From the NCBI GenBank assembly GCA_023101885.1, contig JALPQD010000027.1:2733967-2797966 (forward strand): 64,000 bases of DNA, read 5' to 3'. The notes beneath the pieces are model-generated. The model saw nothing but the letters and a program-made list of their open reading frames with translations, was not told where the DNA came from and searched no databases. Source of the stretch: Typhlomys cinereus (taxonomy: Eukaryota > Chordata > Mammalia > Rodentia > Platacanthomyidae). The translations under genes were made by a program, and so were the position numbers. Position 1 is the first letter of the stretch. The number at the start of each line of letters is the position of its first letter. Positions 12,146 to 21,900 of the stretch are shown here, piece after piece.

Positions 12146-12656
12146 TGTTGGAATTTGGCACACTGGCAAACTAGAAAGTATGCTTTGGTCCTTGCTTCTC
12201 TCTCAGATCTTCCTATAGCTATGGTGTGGACAGTTTCCTCTGTTCTGATGCTGTTGTAACTCCCCTGCCATAGTGGACCTGAAATCCTCAACTAGAGTAA
12301 AATTACTCTTGTTTCTCTTAATTGCTTGGGTCATATCTTCATTGTAGCAATGAGAATATGAAACTGAGACATTAATAGGCAATGGGAAACTTTCTTAAGC
12401 CTTACAGTAATGCTCACAGCAACAATGAATATTGTACTTTTTAAAAGCAGAATACAAGTGCTAATTCTTTTGGTGGGGTAGTTGTGTAAATTTAATTTAT
12501 TTTTATTCACAAGGAAAACATTGCTGTTTTGGTTTCATATATAAAGTGGTGTAAGCAGCTATTTACACTAAGGCTTGAGACTTAAAGTTTCTCCATTTTA
12601 TCTATTTAAGGTTACTTCACAAAGTAGATCTTGTTCTTATTGCATTAGCCATGTTT

Positions 12657-12803
12657 CTTCTTCTTCTTCTTCTTTCTTCTTCTTCTTCTTCTTCTTCTTC
12701 TTCTTCTTCTCCTTCTCCTTCTCCTTCTCCTTCTCCTTCTCCTTCTCCTTCTCCTTCTCCTTCTCCTTCTCCTTCTCCTTCTCCTTCTTCTTCTTCTTCT
12801 TCT
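12657..12803. repeat. Polypyrimidine tract, (CTT)n and (CTTCTC)n
   Basis: An uninterrupted C/T run of about 147 bp on the + strand. CTT triplets open it, a long (CTTCTC)n hexanucleotide array fills the middle, and CTT triplets close it. It is mirror-symmetric enough to be a candidate intramolecular triplex (H-DNA) former. The long Ser/Pro- and Lys/Glu-rich open frames here are translations of this tract. Confidence 0.95.
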
Positions 12804-13040
12804 GTGTGTATGTGTGTCTTTGTTTATGTATGTATGTGTCTGTGTGTATCAGAGGACACTGTGTATAATTGTGGAAGCCCAACAGTGACTCAGGAATCAT
12901 CCTGGATTGCCTTTTTTGCTCCCTTCTGTGATTTCCCAGGCTTTGCCTTTCAGAGCCAGAAGTACAGGCCATTGCCATTTTCGCCTGAGTCTTTTATGTG
13001 GGATATGGGATCCAAACATTCTCCAGCTCCATATTAGCCA
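12804..13040 (-). repeat. tRNA-derived SINE, older relative of the young family
   Basis: TG-rich sequence leads into GACTCAGGAATCATCCTGG, TTTCCCAGGCTTTGCC, AGTACAGGCCATTGCC, TGGGATATGGGATCC and CTCCATATTAGCCATC. This order matches the reverse strand of the young SINEs at 17227 and 33726, but it is clearly more diverged and closest to the copy at 34450-34723. Confidence 0.6.
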
Positions 13041-13378
13041 TCTTTCTATTACTATAGGAAGTGCTTGAGTAAGTACCTGAAAAAAGGTTTCTTTTGATTC
13101 AAAAGTCCCTTCCTATGATTAATTGGTTCTGGATATTGGGGTCTGCCTAGTGAATACATCATTGATACAGAATGGGGAGGACCAGAAGTGCCCACCTCAT
13201 TGCTATTTAGCAAAGAAAAAGAAAGGAATGGGACTAATGCCTCACAATTCCCCTCATAGGCATGTTCCCAGTGACCTACAGATGATCAACAAAGTTACAT
13301 GTCACAGTAATTCAAATTATCTCCCAGTGATACCACTCTGGGGACTAAGATCTTAACACTTGGGCAATTAGGAAATAC
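13041..13378 (-). mobile_element. MaLR LTR fragment
   Basis: TTTCTATTACTATAGGAAGTG, AGTAAGTACCTGAAAAAAGG, CCAGAAGTGCCCACCTCATTG and CCCCTCATAGGCATGTTCCC follow the reverse strand of MST/MT-type MaLR LTRs. It ends close to the insertion site of the young SINE at 13427. Old and gapped. Confidence 0.5.
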
Positions 13379-13426
13379 TTAATATGCAAACATAATCTTA
13401 GGTATTCAAAAATTTGCATACTTGGG

Positions 13427-13638
13427 GGGATGGAGAGGTGGCTCAGGGGTTAAGCCTCTGTCTTGCAGGCGGAAGGTCTTGAGTTTGGATCCTAGGACCC
13501 CATGTATAGACGCTGGGTGGAAGCGGGGGCGGCCTGCGTTTCTGGTCTTGGTAGGGCGGAGCCTGTGATTCCTGGGGCAGAGTAAACAAGGAGAGGAGGT
13601 GGAGGCGGTACATGGTGGTTCCTGAATTCGCTCATGGT

Positions 13639-13689
<51 letters not shown>

Positions 13690-13732
13690 GTGCACACACA
13701 CACAATTGAATAGATAATAATAATTTTTTTTT
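13427..13732 (+). repeat. Young tRNA-derived SINE, full length
   Basis: The head GGATGGAGAGGTGGCTCAGG (box A-like TGGCTCAGGGG) and GAGTTTGGATCCTAGG (box B-like) are typical of a tRNA-derived Pol III promoter. A GC-rich body follows, then a (CA)n run (about 13642-13705) and the tail CAATTGAATAGATAATAATAA. The 16-bp target-site duplication AATTTGCATACTTGGG flanks it exactly (13411-13426 and 13733-13748). It belongs to the sub-family carrying the GTAAACAAGGAG segment in the body. It lies 2.25 kb upstream of the exon, in sense orientation. Confidence 0.92.
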
Positions 13733-13748
13733 AATTTGCATACTTGGG

Positions 13749-14425
13749 ATGATATGTATATGCTGCATAAGTGGATTGACAATCTATTCAGTCGTTAAAG
13801 CAATGAAAAATGTGTGTGGCATGTAGAATGAGTTAATGAGTGATATATTTGGCTATATGTGATATAAAGCATGCATAGTACATTTGAGATACTGTCCAGT
13901 GATGATCAAACATAATATTCTCTCTCTGCCACCAGAAAGAGGTGGACTTCATAGAGAAACATACAAGATACTACTGGTATAAATATCACTACATTTCACA
14001 CTAATTAGTTCTATTCCTCTTCCTGTAAAGAACTAAAGGTCTTGGATCAATGAAAGTGATGTTGAGGTTTATCTGTTTGGAACACAAGTCAATTAATCTA
14101 TTCAAGCAGTGATGTTTCCAAGTCTCATCTTAGGCTAAAATGAAAGTACTTCATGTTGGGTGGAATTCTTTATGGATAAACTGGGCTTTTAAAACAGGTC
14201 TTGATAATCTTTTTATAAACGTCTAGTGATGGACAAGCACCCTGGATGAAATCAAGTGTAGGGTTTTTATGCTATCAAATACTGTGCCTTGGAGAGTTCT
14301 AGAGAAAATCTGCAAGGTCAGTTTCAGAGCGTGGCAGAAACTTCCGAGTTTGAATCATTCATTTAAGAGAAAATTTGGATTTAAATCTTTTAAAATATTT
14401 GTTGGCTATTAATCTCTTTAAAATA
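13749..14425. other. Intronic sequence, no gene seen
   Basis: AT-rich, non-coding in appearance, with no recognised repeat. Confidence 0.5.
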
Positions 14426-14540
14426 GGGGCTGGGAATGTGGCACAGTGATTTGAGTGTTTGTATAACACGAGTAAGTGTTTTAGTTCACTCTTTGATGTA
14501 GTCCCCCACAAGTTTGTGTGTCCATGTGTGTGTTTCCATG
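14426..14540 (+). repeat. ID-like SINE head, degraded
   Basis: GGGGCTGGGAATGTGGCACAG followed by GATTTGAGTGTTTG resembles the tRNA-Ala-derived ID element head. The box B region is poorly kept. Confidence 0.45.
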
Positions 14541-15049
14541 AATAATTAATGTAATCTTTGCTGAAGAGTGTAGTATGTTTGTTTCCACTTGGGAAAATGT
14601 TCACTAGTAACACCCATGCTCTGCAGACACAATACTTCAGAAACTGTTGGTAGTAAAGCAGTATTCTCGAGTCATGCCAGGAAAAAAAAAAAGAATCAGA
14701 AAACCAAACCAGGATTGAACTGGTTTTGGTCTGCATCTGGATTCTCTTTTCATGAGGCAATAAAAAGCTGCCAGTCCCTGGCTTCAAAGATGGCTTAGTC
14801 ATGCATGTGTATCCCATCTGCTCCACACACAGGGATTTCCTTCTTAGCCCAGCCCTCCAGCCACAATCAGGGTCACCACTCTCCTTCTCTCCCCTTTAAT
14901 TTTTCTCATGCAGCTCTCAGGCTATGCAAACCAAGTGTGGCTTGTGGCACTCTTAGGAAATCCTTCCATGTACCTAAGGCTAACTTTAATACTCTTGGGT
15001 ATGCTTAGGTGCCTGCCACAGTTGACAATTGAGTTGACAGTTATACTAC

Positions 15050-15052
<3 letters not shown>

Positions 15053-15089
<37 letters not shown>

Positions 15090-15141
15090 TTCTTTCTCTC
15101 TCTTTTTCTTTCTCTCTTTCTCTCTCTCTCACACACACACC
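15053..15141. repeat. (CT)n-rich polypyrimidine tract
   Basis: A pure (CT)n run of about 34 bp passes into mixed CTTT/CTCT pyrimidines and ends in a short CA run. Confidence 0.92.
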
Positions 15142-15284
15142 CTTATAATTCTAACCACATCTTTCATATTGACTTCAATAATTTCTCACTTGCCTTCACA
15201 TTATTCTTCCAAGTTTGCCCCTTTGTACCATGTTTCTTCTTTTGTTTCCTAGGGCTCCCTTCATTTTATTAAAGTTCTAATCAC

Positions 15285-15460
15285 AGTTAAGAGCTGGTGA
15301 GACAGCTCAGAGGACAATGTTTGTTAATCTGGTGACCTGATTAGATCCCCAAAATCTACATGGGGGAAGGAGAAAATGACTTCTGAAAATTGTACTTTGA
15401 TCTTCACAGATGCCCAGAGCATGCATACTCATGATTCTGCTGCTAGAACAATTTTAAAAA
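15285..15460 (+). repeat. B4-type SINE remnant
   Basis: AGAGCTGGTGAGACAGCTCAG (tRNA-like head), GGTGACCTGATTAGATCCCC (box B region), CTACATGGGGGAAGG, then TTTGATCTTCACAGATGCCC and a short tail. The B1-derived middle is missing. Confidence 0.55.
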
Positions 15461-15637
15461 TTGCTAATGAGCGTTAATACCAAGATTTTGTAGTTGGGCC
15501 AATAATAAAGTTTCTAACGTCAAAATTGCACATGCAAATGGGTGTGTACAAGAGTGTGTGTGTGTGTTTTTTTTAGCATCCTGTGACACAAACCATTATT
15601 TTTAACAACTTGTGGTTTTACAGAAAATTTACATGGG

Positions 15638-15790
15638 GACCAGCAAGGTGGCTCAGTGGACACAACGACTTGCTACTATATCTGAAGACCTGCACTTTAT
15701 CCCTAGAATCCCACTATCCAGATTGGTGGAAGGAGAGAAACAAATCCTACCCTCATGTTTCAAAAACATTAAAAAGTACCATAATTTCAA
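15638..15790 (+). repeat. tRNA-derived SINE remnant (B4/ID-like)
   Basis: GACCAGCAAGGTGGCTCAGTGG is a box A-bearing head. AAGACCTGCACTTTATCCC and AGAATCCCACTATCC follow as a worn box B region. It ends about 190 bp upstream of the exon and does not overlap the acceptor. Confidence 0.5.
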
Positions 15791-15960
15791 AAATGTCGAA
15801 GAAAATTTGTATTATTGACACTTTCTTATTGTATACTCAAACGCCAAAATGATTCAAATGAATAAAAAAAAGATACATCTTTCTGATGAATTGTTTTAAG
15901 TTTTGGATGCAATCTATTGTGAATTTAAGAGTCAAAAAAGCAGTTACTGTTATTAATAAT

Positions 15961-15982
15961 GTTTTGTTTTCTTTTCTCATAG
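15961..15982 (+). promoter_or_regulatory. Cacna2d1: 3' splice acceptor of the Cacna2d1 exon
   Basis: A T/C-rich tract of about 20 nt (GTTTTGTTTTCTTTTCTCAT) is followed directly by AG. It has the form of a strong U2-type acceptor, with only one purine run interrupting it. No competing AG lies between the tract and the exon, which fixes the exon start. Confidence 0.92.
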
Positions 15983-16105
<123 letters not shown>

Positions 16106-16645
16106 TGAAATTGTGTCTTCTCTTTTACTATTGGAAACCTGTTATTTTTTATTGGTGGTTTTCTTTGATATGCTTTTTATTTCCCACAGTAACTGTATTC
16201 ATTGAGTGAGTTCATGAGTTCACTGGGAATTTTAAATAGGTGGGTTTTTTCTACTTGCTAGCATTCTTTTATATTACTATTTTATTTGCATAATACATAA
16301 AATATGCATATTCAGTTGATATGTATGCATATTTGCATATATGGAAGCTGTTACAGTAATTCAATAGACACATCATAATCTGTAGTAAAGCATGACTCAT
16401 TAACATTGCTAGCATCCTTAAACTGTAGTATTGCTCTGTCCCACAAACCTAACTTCCTGCCAAATATAGCCAATAACCATGATAATAGATTAATTCCTAC
16501 ATTTTTAAAAATCATTGTTCCTTGTTAAACTATTTTGCTGAACCATTTTTAATGTGTTATCAAAATGCATTTAGCTTTAATTTTAATTCTGCTTTATATT
16601 TAATGTCAACTTGAGACATGAATGTATGGTATTATTCAATCCTAC
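16106..16645. other. Intron downstream of the exon
   Basis: AT-rich intron sequence. I see no coding content beyond the donor and no recognisable repeat. Confidence 0.6.
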
Positions 16646-16950
16646 ACAGTTATCTGGCCTGGGGGATTGGTTCCAGGAGACCCAGACCCACAAATGTACC
16701 TAAAGCTATGTGTTATTTCCATACGTACTGAACACATCCTCCTGTATGCACTAATTCATCCAAAAGTTACAGACAATACTTCATAAATACAATAGATGTA
16801 ACAATTAATCTGTGTACTCAACTATTTAAGAAACAATGATGAGAGAAGCACACTGTACATGTGTAATAAATATACAATCTTTAAAATTTTTTTTGGATCT
16901 GAAATAAGTTGAATTTGCTGTTCCATGGATATGATGGAAAGATCTAACTT
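16646..16950. mobile_element. MER2-like Tigger DNA-transposon fossil
   Basis: GGGGGATTGGTTCCAGGA, ACACATCCTCCTGTATGC, TATTTAAGAAACAATGA, CTGTACATGTG and the closing GGATCTGAAATAAGTTGAA follow the order of a MER2/Tigger-type MITE. These elements are old and shared across placental mammals. No transposase is encoded. Family assignment is from memory. Confidence 0.55.
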
Positions 16951-17226
16951 CAGTATGTCTTTACTGTGCCAAAGATTAATTTTTAAATTATGCATAAAAT
17001 GAGATTAACAATGACTAATTAAAAATTATAAATTTTGTATGACAAAGATTATTTCTAATGCTCATTTGCATTAATTTACTTAAAATAATTCCATCAATTA
17101 AAAATAAATTCCTATTCTAATGTTGTACAAAATTTAAAGTAGTAATCCTTTGGAGCTTTTCAAATTTTGACAAAAATTTAAGATACACTTTAAAAGATTC
17201 GAAAATTTTTTTATATTCAAGTTTTT

Positions 17227-17298
17227 TTTAAATTTTTATTATTTATTATTTATTCAATTGTGCGTGTGTGCATGTATTTGCGCACGCGCGCGCGCGTG

Positions 17299-17346
<48 letters not shown>

Positions 17347-17556
17347 ACCACAGGCGAATTCGGGAACCATCATGGACGCCTCCACCTCCTCCTTGTTTAC
17401 TCTGCCCTGGGCTTCACAGGCTCCGCCCTACCAGGACCAGAAACGAAGGCTGTCCCCCGCTTCCGCCCTGTGTCTATACGTGGGGTCTAGGATCCGAACT
17501 CAGGACCTTCTGCCTGCAAGGCAGAGGCTTAACCCCTGAGCCACCTCTCCAGCCCC
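17227..17556 (-). repeat. Young tRNA-derived SINE, full length
   Basis: This is the reverse orientation of the same family as 13427. A T-rich tail (17227-17260) is followed by a (GT)n run to about 17343, the GC-rich body, the box B-like complement GGATCCGAACTC and the head complement CCACCTCTCCAGCCCC. The 13-bp target-site duplication TATTCAAGTTTTT is exact (17214-17226, 17557-17569). It carries the GTAAACAAGGAG segment. It lies 1.1 kb downstream of the exon, oriented against the copy at 13427. Confidence 0.93.
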
Positions 17557-17600
17557 TATTCAAGTTTTTAATTAACATTTTCTCCAGATAATTTCCTATG

Positions 17601-17868
17601 TGCGCATGTGCGTGTGTATGTGCGTGCACGTGTCTGTGTGTGTGTGTGTGTGTGTCTGTGTATGTGTAGAACCACGGACGAATTCGCGAACCACCATGGA
17701 CGCCTCCACCTCCTTCTGCCCCGGGATTCACAGGCTCCGCCCTACCAGGACCAGAAGCGCAGGCCGCCCCCGCTTCCGCCTGGCGTCTATACGTGGGATC
17801 TGGGATCAGAACTCGGGACCTTCCGCCTGCAAGGCGGAGGCTTAACCCCTGAGCCACCTCTCCAGCCC
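17601..17868 (-). repeat. Young tRNA-derived SINE, tail-less copy
   Basis: Same family and orientation as the copy at 17227, only 44 bp further on. It belongs to the other sub-family, lacking the GTAAACAAGGAG segment. The flanks AATTTCCTATG (17590-17600) and AATTTTCCTATG (17869-17880) look like the target-site duplication, with one T added. Unusually, the A-rich tail is absent: the element begins directly within the TG-rich linker. Confidence 0.88.
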
Positions 17869-17880
17869 AATTTTCCTATG

Positions 17881-18153
17881 TTTGTTCATTATGTACTTTC
17901 TTTCCTCTGTTGATTTTTGTTTATATAGTAGGTAACTGGTAAATTAAGACTTCTACTACCTTTTTAATGCAAAAGGATCTTCAGTCTTTTAAACCTTTTT
18001 TTCCCTAAATTATGTAGATTCATCATTTAATTATCCAGGAAAATCTCTATTGGGATTTCAATTATATTGAATTGTTTCAATACAAACTGTGAAGAATTAA
18101 TATCTTTATTGTATTTAGTCCTTTTTATTTACAAACATGGTATTTTATCCATT
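17881..18153. other. Intronic sequence
   Basis: Short AT-rich spacer between the SINE pair and a LINE-1 fragment. Nothing coding. Confidence 0.5.
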
Positions 18154-18163
18154 AAAGAAACTA

Positions 18164-18888
18164 ACCTTTCCGTCCGGGACATGTGCGGTCCAGGGAGGAC
18201 ACACTGCTCCTCAGGAGGTGACATCCAATACCAATCAGGATGGAACCAAGAGTGGTGTTGAAAACACAACAAACCATAATCCAGAACATCAGAGATCATA
18301 CATTAATCACCTGGAATCAGACCAGTCAAATCTCTCCCCATCCTAAAGGGGGGAAGAAATTTGTGGAAGAGGGACGGTAAGATTGTAAGAGCCTAAAGAT
18401 GGAGAAGAGCAATGCTATGCAAGATACTCCACACAAGTTAGGGCCAAAGTAATCATAATAGGACTTTGCATGACCTGCGCAATGACTGACATATAAATGA
18501 CCCTCCAAAGTCTAGCATGGATCACAGGCATTAGGATCTTTAGAGGCAAGGGATTAACAGTTACAATAGTGTTCCCACACTAAAGGGGAGCACAAGAAAG
18601 GTCTCTAGGCAATGTTACCGAGTCCTTACATCTCATTAGAGTGGAGGTCTCAGAGGGAAGTTTGACATTCACACTAAAGGATGCTCCAGGGATTGGGGGA
18701 GTAAAAAGGGGGCACTTGGAGAAATGGAGGGAGGGGGGGTGAAAGGAATGGAAAAAAGGGGGAGGGATCAAGGGGGTCCGGGGAGGGGTGGGAAGGGAGG
18801 GGACCAAGGTACCTGTTAAGTTTGTATGAGTGGGGAAAAAAAATAATAAAAAAAGAAAAGAAATGAAAAGAAAGGAAAAAAGAAAAAA
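18164..18888 (+). mobile_element. LINE-1 3' UTR fragment with A-rich tail
   Basis: About 725 bp of the LINE-1 3' UTR, matching the reverse complements of copies A and B: CTCTCCCCATCCT, AAGATACTCCACACAAGTTAG, GTCTAGCATGG, GGGAAGTTTGACATTC, the G-rich polypurine tract (about 18715-18800), then AAGTTTGTATGAGTGG and a long A/G-interrupted A tail. Direct repeats AAAGAAACTA at 18154-18163 and 18889-18898 fit a target-site duplication, although A-rich sequence makes them less decisive. Confidence 0.85.
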
Positions 18889-18898
18889 AAAGAAACTA

Positions 18899-21800
18899 GA
18901 TGATTCAATAATATCTGAAATTCCCTTTATATATAAAATTCATATATATGTCAGATAAAATGCTGGCACTTAGTTCTTGTTCTGTAGATCTCTAGAATTT
19001 TATGGGCATCTGTCCTAATACTACCTTTTATTCCTGTTATCATTCACAGTTCAACAGGCGGTCTGATGGAATATGTCATGTGTCTCAATGCTAGAAATTG
19101 AAATATTTAATTTTTAAAATGATGTAAAGCTAAATAAATATTCCATGGCGAGATAAAATTGCATGACGGAACTATCCAGTTCATTATTGTCTTCAATTTC
19201 ACTGATATTAATATAGATTTTAAACATTTTGAAACAAAATTGCTTGCAACCAGAACTTTTGTTAAAAAAAAAAGAAGTTTTGATTGAAGTGTTTGATATT
19301 CTGACAGCGCAACTGGGATGTTCTTGGATGAAATAGTATACATCCTGCTTTAATTAGATTAAAATGTGAGCTCTTAGAGAGGGTTTCATATTTCTCATAC
19401 GTGATTGAAGCTCAGGATGCCTGGACTATAATTTGCATCTTGCTGTGGGGTCAGTGTTGGCCTTATGTATGTTGTGGCAGAAGACCAAAAGGTGGGAGTT
19501 CATTTACCTAGAAATCCTTAAATCTTATGTCTGGGGGAGGTTCATGTTTGTTGATTCCACAAAATAAAAAAGAATGGATTATGTATTAATGAAATAGTTT
19601 TGAATGCAGTCTAATCTAACGAAACAGGTGCTCTCTGTTAATGACTATAAGAACACTATTAATTTACTTACATTTGTGCTGTAGGATTGTATGTAGGGCT
19701 AACCAAGCTCTAGCTTATCTTAATATTATGGTAGTGAAATTTTACATAAAATATAGTAGAAAATCATGTTATACAAATCAGAGTTACAGGATAGAACTTA
19801 ATATTGGCTATTATATTGAGTTCATATTACTAATGAGCATAATCTAATTATTTCTCACAATAACGCTATGGTCTAGATACTATCATTAGTCTCATTTTTT
19901 CAGTGAGAAAAAGTCTTTTCAGAGCTCTTGAAACTTGCCTACGGAAATATCTGATAAATAATTTTTTTTAATGTGCACAGTGATCACGTATGGTTCTGCT
20001 TAAAATGCAGATTTTTATTCATATGCCAAGCCAGAGATTCTGCATTTCTAATATGCTCCCATTGATGCCACTGTGTCTTTTACAAAGGCCTTACATTTAA
20101 TGACAATAATGTGAAAGAATAAAATCTAGGTATTTCTGACTGTGGCAACTGAATTCTTACCTGGTGTTCAGATATCCTTCCACTGAAGTGTGTAGTCATA
20201 GTAAAGATGAAAGAATGACTAAATGTTATGTTGAATTTCTGTTCACACTAAAAAAGAATTTGATGAGCTAGTGGAAACATTATTTTGATAAACAATGAAC
20301 TACTCCCTGCATCTTGTATTAGATAACTGTTTAAAAAGATTAATTGCAATGAACTGTGACACTTAGATAATTTTCCTTGTTATTTAATTTGAAAAATTAT
20401 TAGACTTTCATTATTGTTTACTATTAAAATTACCAAGATATGTTTTAAAATACAGATATAAAGTCTGTGAAAGGAAAACAGATTCATGAATACTTTCTTG
20501 TACGTTGGTTGACAAAATTATCTAACAGTTTATATTTAACGATTTAGTATTTTTCAAAGGAAATGGCCAATGCCACTTTTTTTAGTGCTACTTTGTAGGA
20601 AATATGACTATGCATGTATACACAGAAGCTCATAAATTTTAATATTAAATTTTAAATTCTTGCTTTTACAGCATGGTGATTAGAAACTCAAGTATACATC
20701 TGTGAAGTGCTTTGCATCTTTGCTTATGTTGCTTGATGTTTGATTGAAAAATTCCCACAGAATTTCATTTTCATCATTTTTGTTTTTCATTTTTATTTGA
20801 TGTATTGTGTTCTTTTCATATGCTGCAGTAACCAAACTTAGTGAAAGAGCAAAGAGAATTCTGTGCCAAAAGCAAGAGTTTATTTTGCTCATAAGCCATT
20901 TCCTTAGTAATAAAAGACTTTTGCACCTAAGTAGTCGTGATTTATTGTTTTTTTTTTTGAGGCAGAAACAAGGGTAGTATAACCTCTATAAAATGTAATG
21001 TTATGATTCTAATAATTTTGTAGCATATCCTTATAGATGCATTATGAAGTTGACAAATGAATTGTCATTACAATACAAATATGAAGGAGCAATATAATAT
21101 AGAAACTCACAGGACACAGGTTGTTTTTCAGCAGCTGTGAAAATAACTTGAGGAAGTGAATAATTGAATTTTGAGCTTTTGTGTGCATACCTGGTCTTTC
21201 AAAATGTATTTTTATTCTTTGACATTTAATTAACAAATATGATGAATTTATGTCATTTTCCCCCTTACTTCATGATTCCATTTTCTCCTGCCTCGTCTTC
21301 TCACTACACAACTTCTACTTCCCAAGCCCCCTCCACTGTCAGGTGTGGCATACTGAGTTTCATCTGAGTTGCCTGTTCTAACATGTGCTCATTGATCATT
21401 TATTGGCATGTGGATGAGTTATCAGTGGGTGGGTATACCATCAAGGAATGCTTTTTGACATTAACCCTAATCTCCCAAGGTGGTATGGTGCCTCATGAGA
21501 ACGTTCCCCTTCCATGGTGAAATATCTCCCCCTCTAAATGTACCCTGATATTTCCAGACATAATTATTTCTGAAGTTGACCTGCTCAATGACTCCTTTTT
21601 TCCATCTTTGTCTTGAAACTGGATCAACATAATTATCATCTTGCCAACACTGTTAGATTATGCCTAACACAACCTTAAATCTAACAATGTTTTGAAGCCA
21701 AAAAGAAATGTCATTTCACATTGCTATTAGCATTAATTTGCACATGAACTGGTATGCAAGTGTTAATGAGCAATTCATGGGAGAAAACTTTTCAATAAAC

Positions 21801-21900
21801 CAATCCATCCGTGTCTTCTGAGAGAATGATCTAATGAAATTGGTCATCTCACTGTTTGCAGCCAGCCCAGTCAAGGGATCTTCTCAGCAAATGGAAGTCT
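18899..21900. other. Intronic sequence, no gene seen
   Basis: About 3 kb of AT-rich, mostly unique-looking intron. Small open frames occur by chance. None shows a domain or splice context. Confidence 0.5.

Noticed and set aside
12575..12978. Long Ser/Pro- and Lys/Glu-rich open frames on both strands
   Set aside because: They are translations of the (CTT)n/(CTTCTC)n microsatellite. Such frames are open in every phase and have no conserved protein content.
13427..13520. Possible tRNA gene (box A and box B present)
   Set aside because: The sequence does not fold as a tRNA, lacks an anticodon stem, and continues into a SINE body with tail and target-site duplication.
1..15960. Search for the preceding Cacna2d1 exon (encoding SWVDKMQEDLV)
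   Set aside because: No matching reading frame was seen upstream of 15961, so it should lie outside the window.
17474..17857. 127-codon open frame on the minus strand
   Set aside because: It runs through the bodies of two adjacent SINEs. The same peptide pieces recur at 44813-45138 because the DNA is the same repeat.
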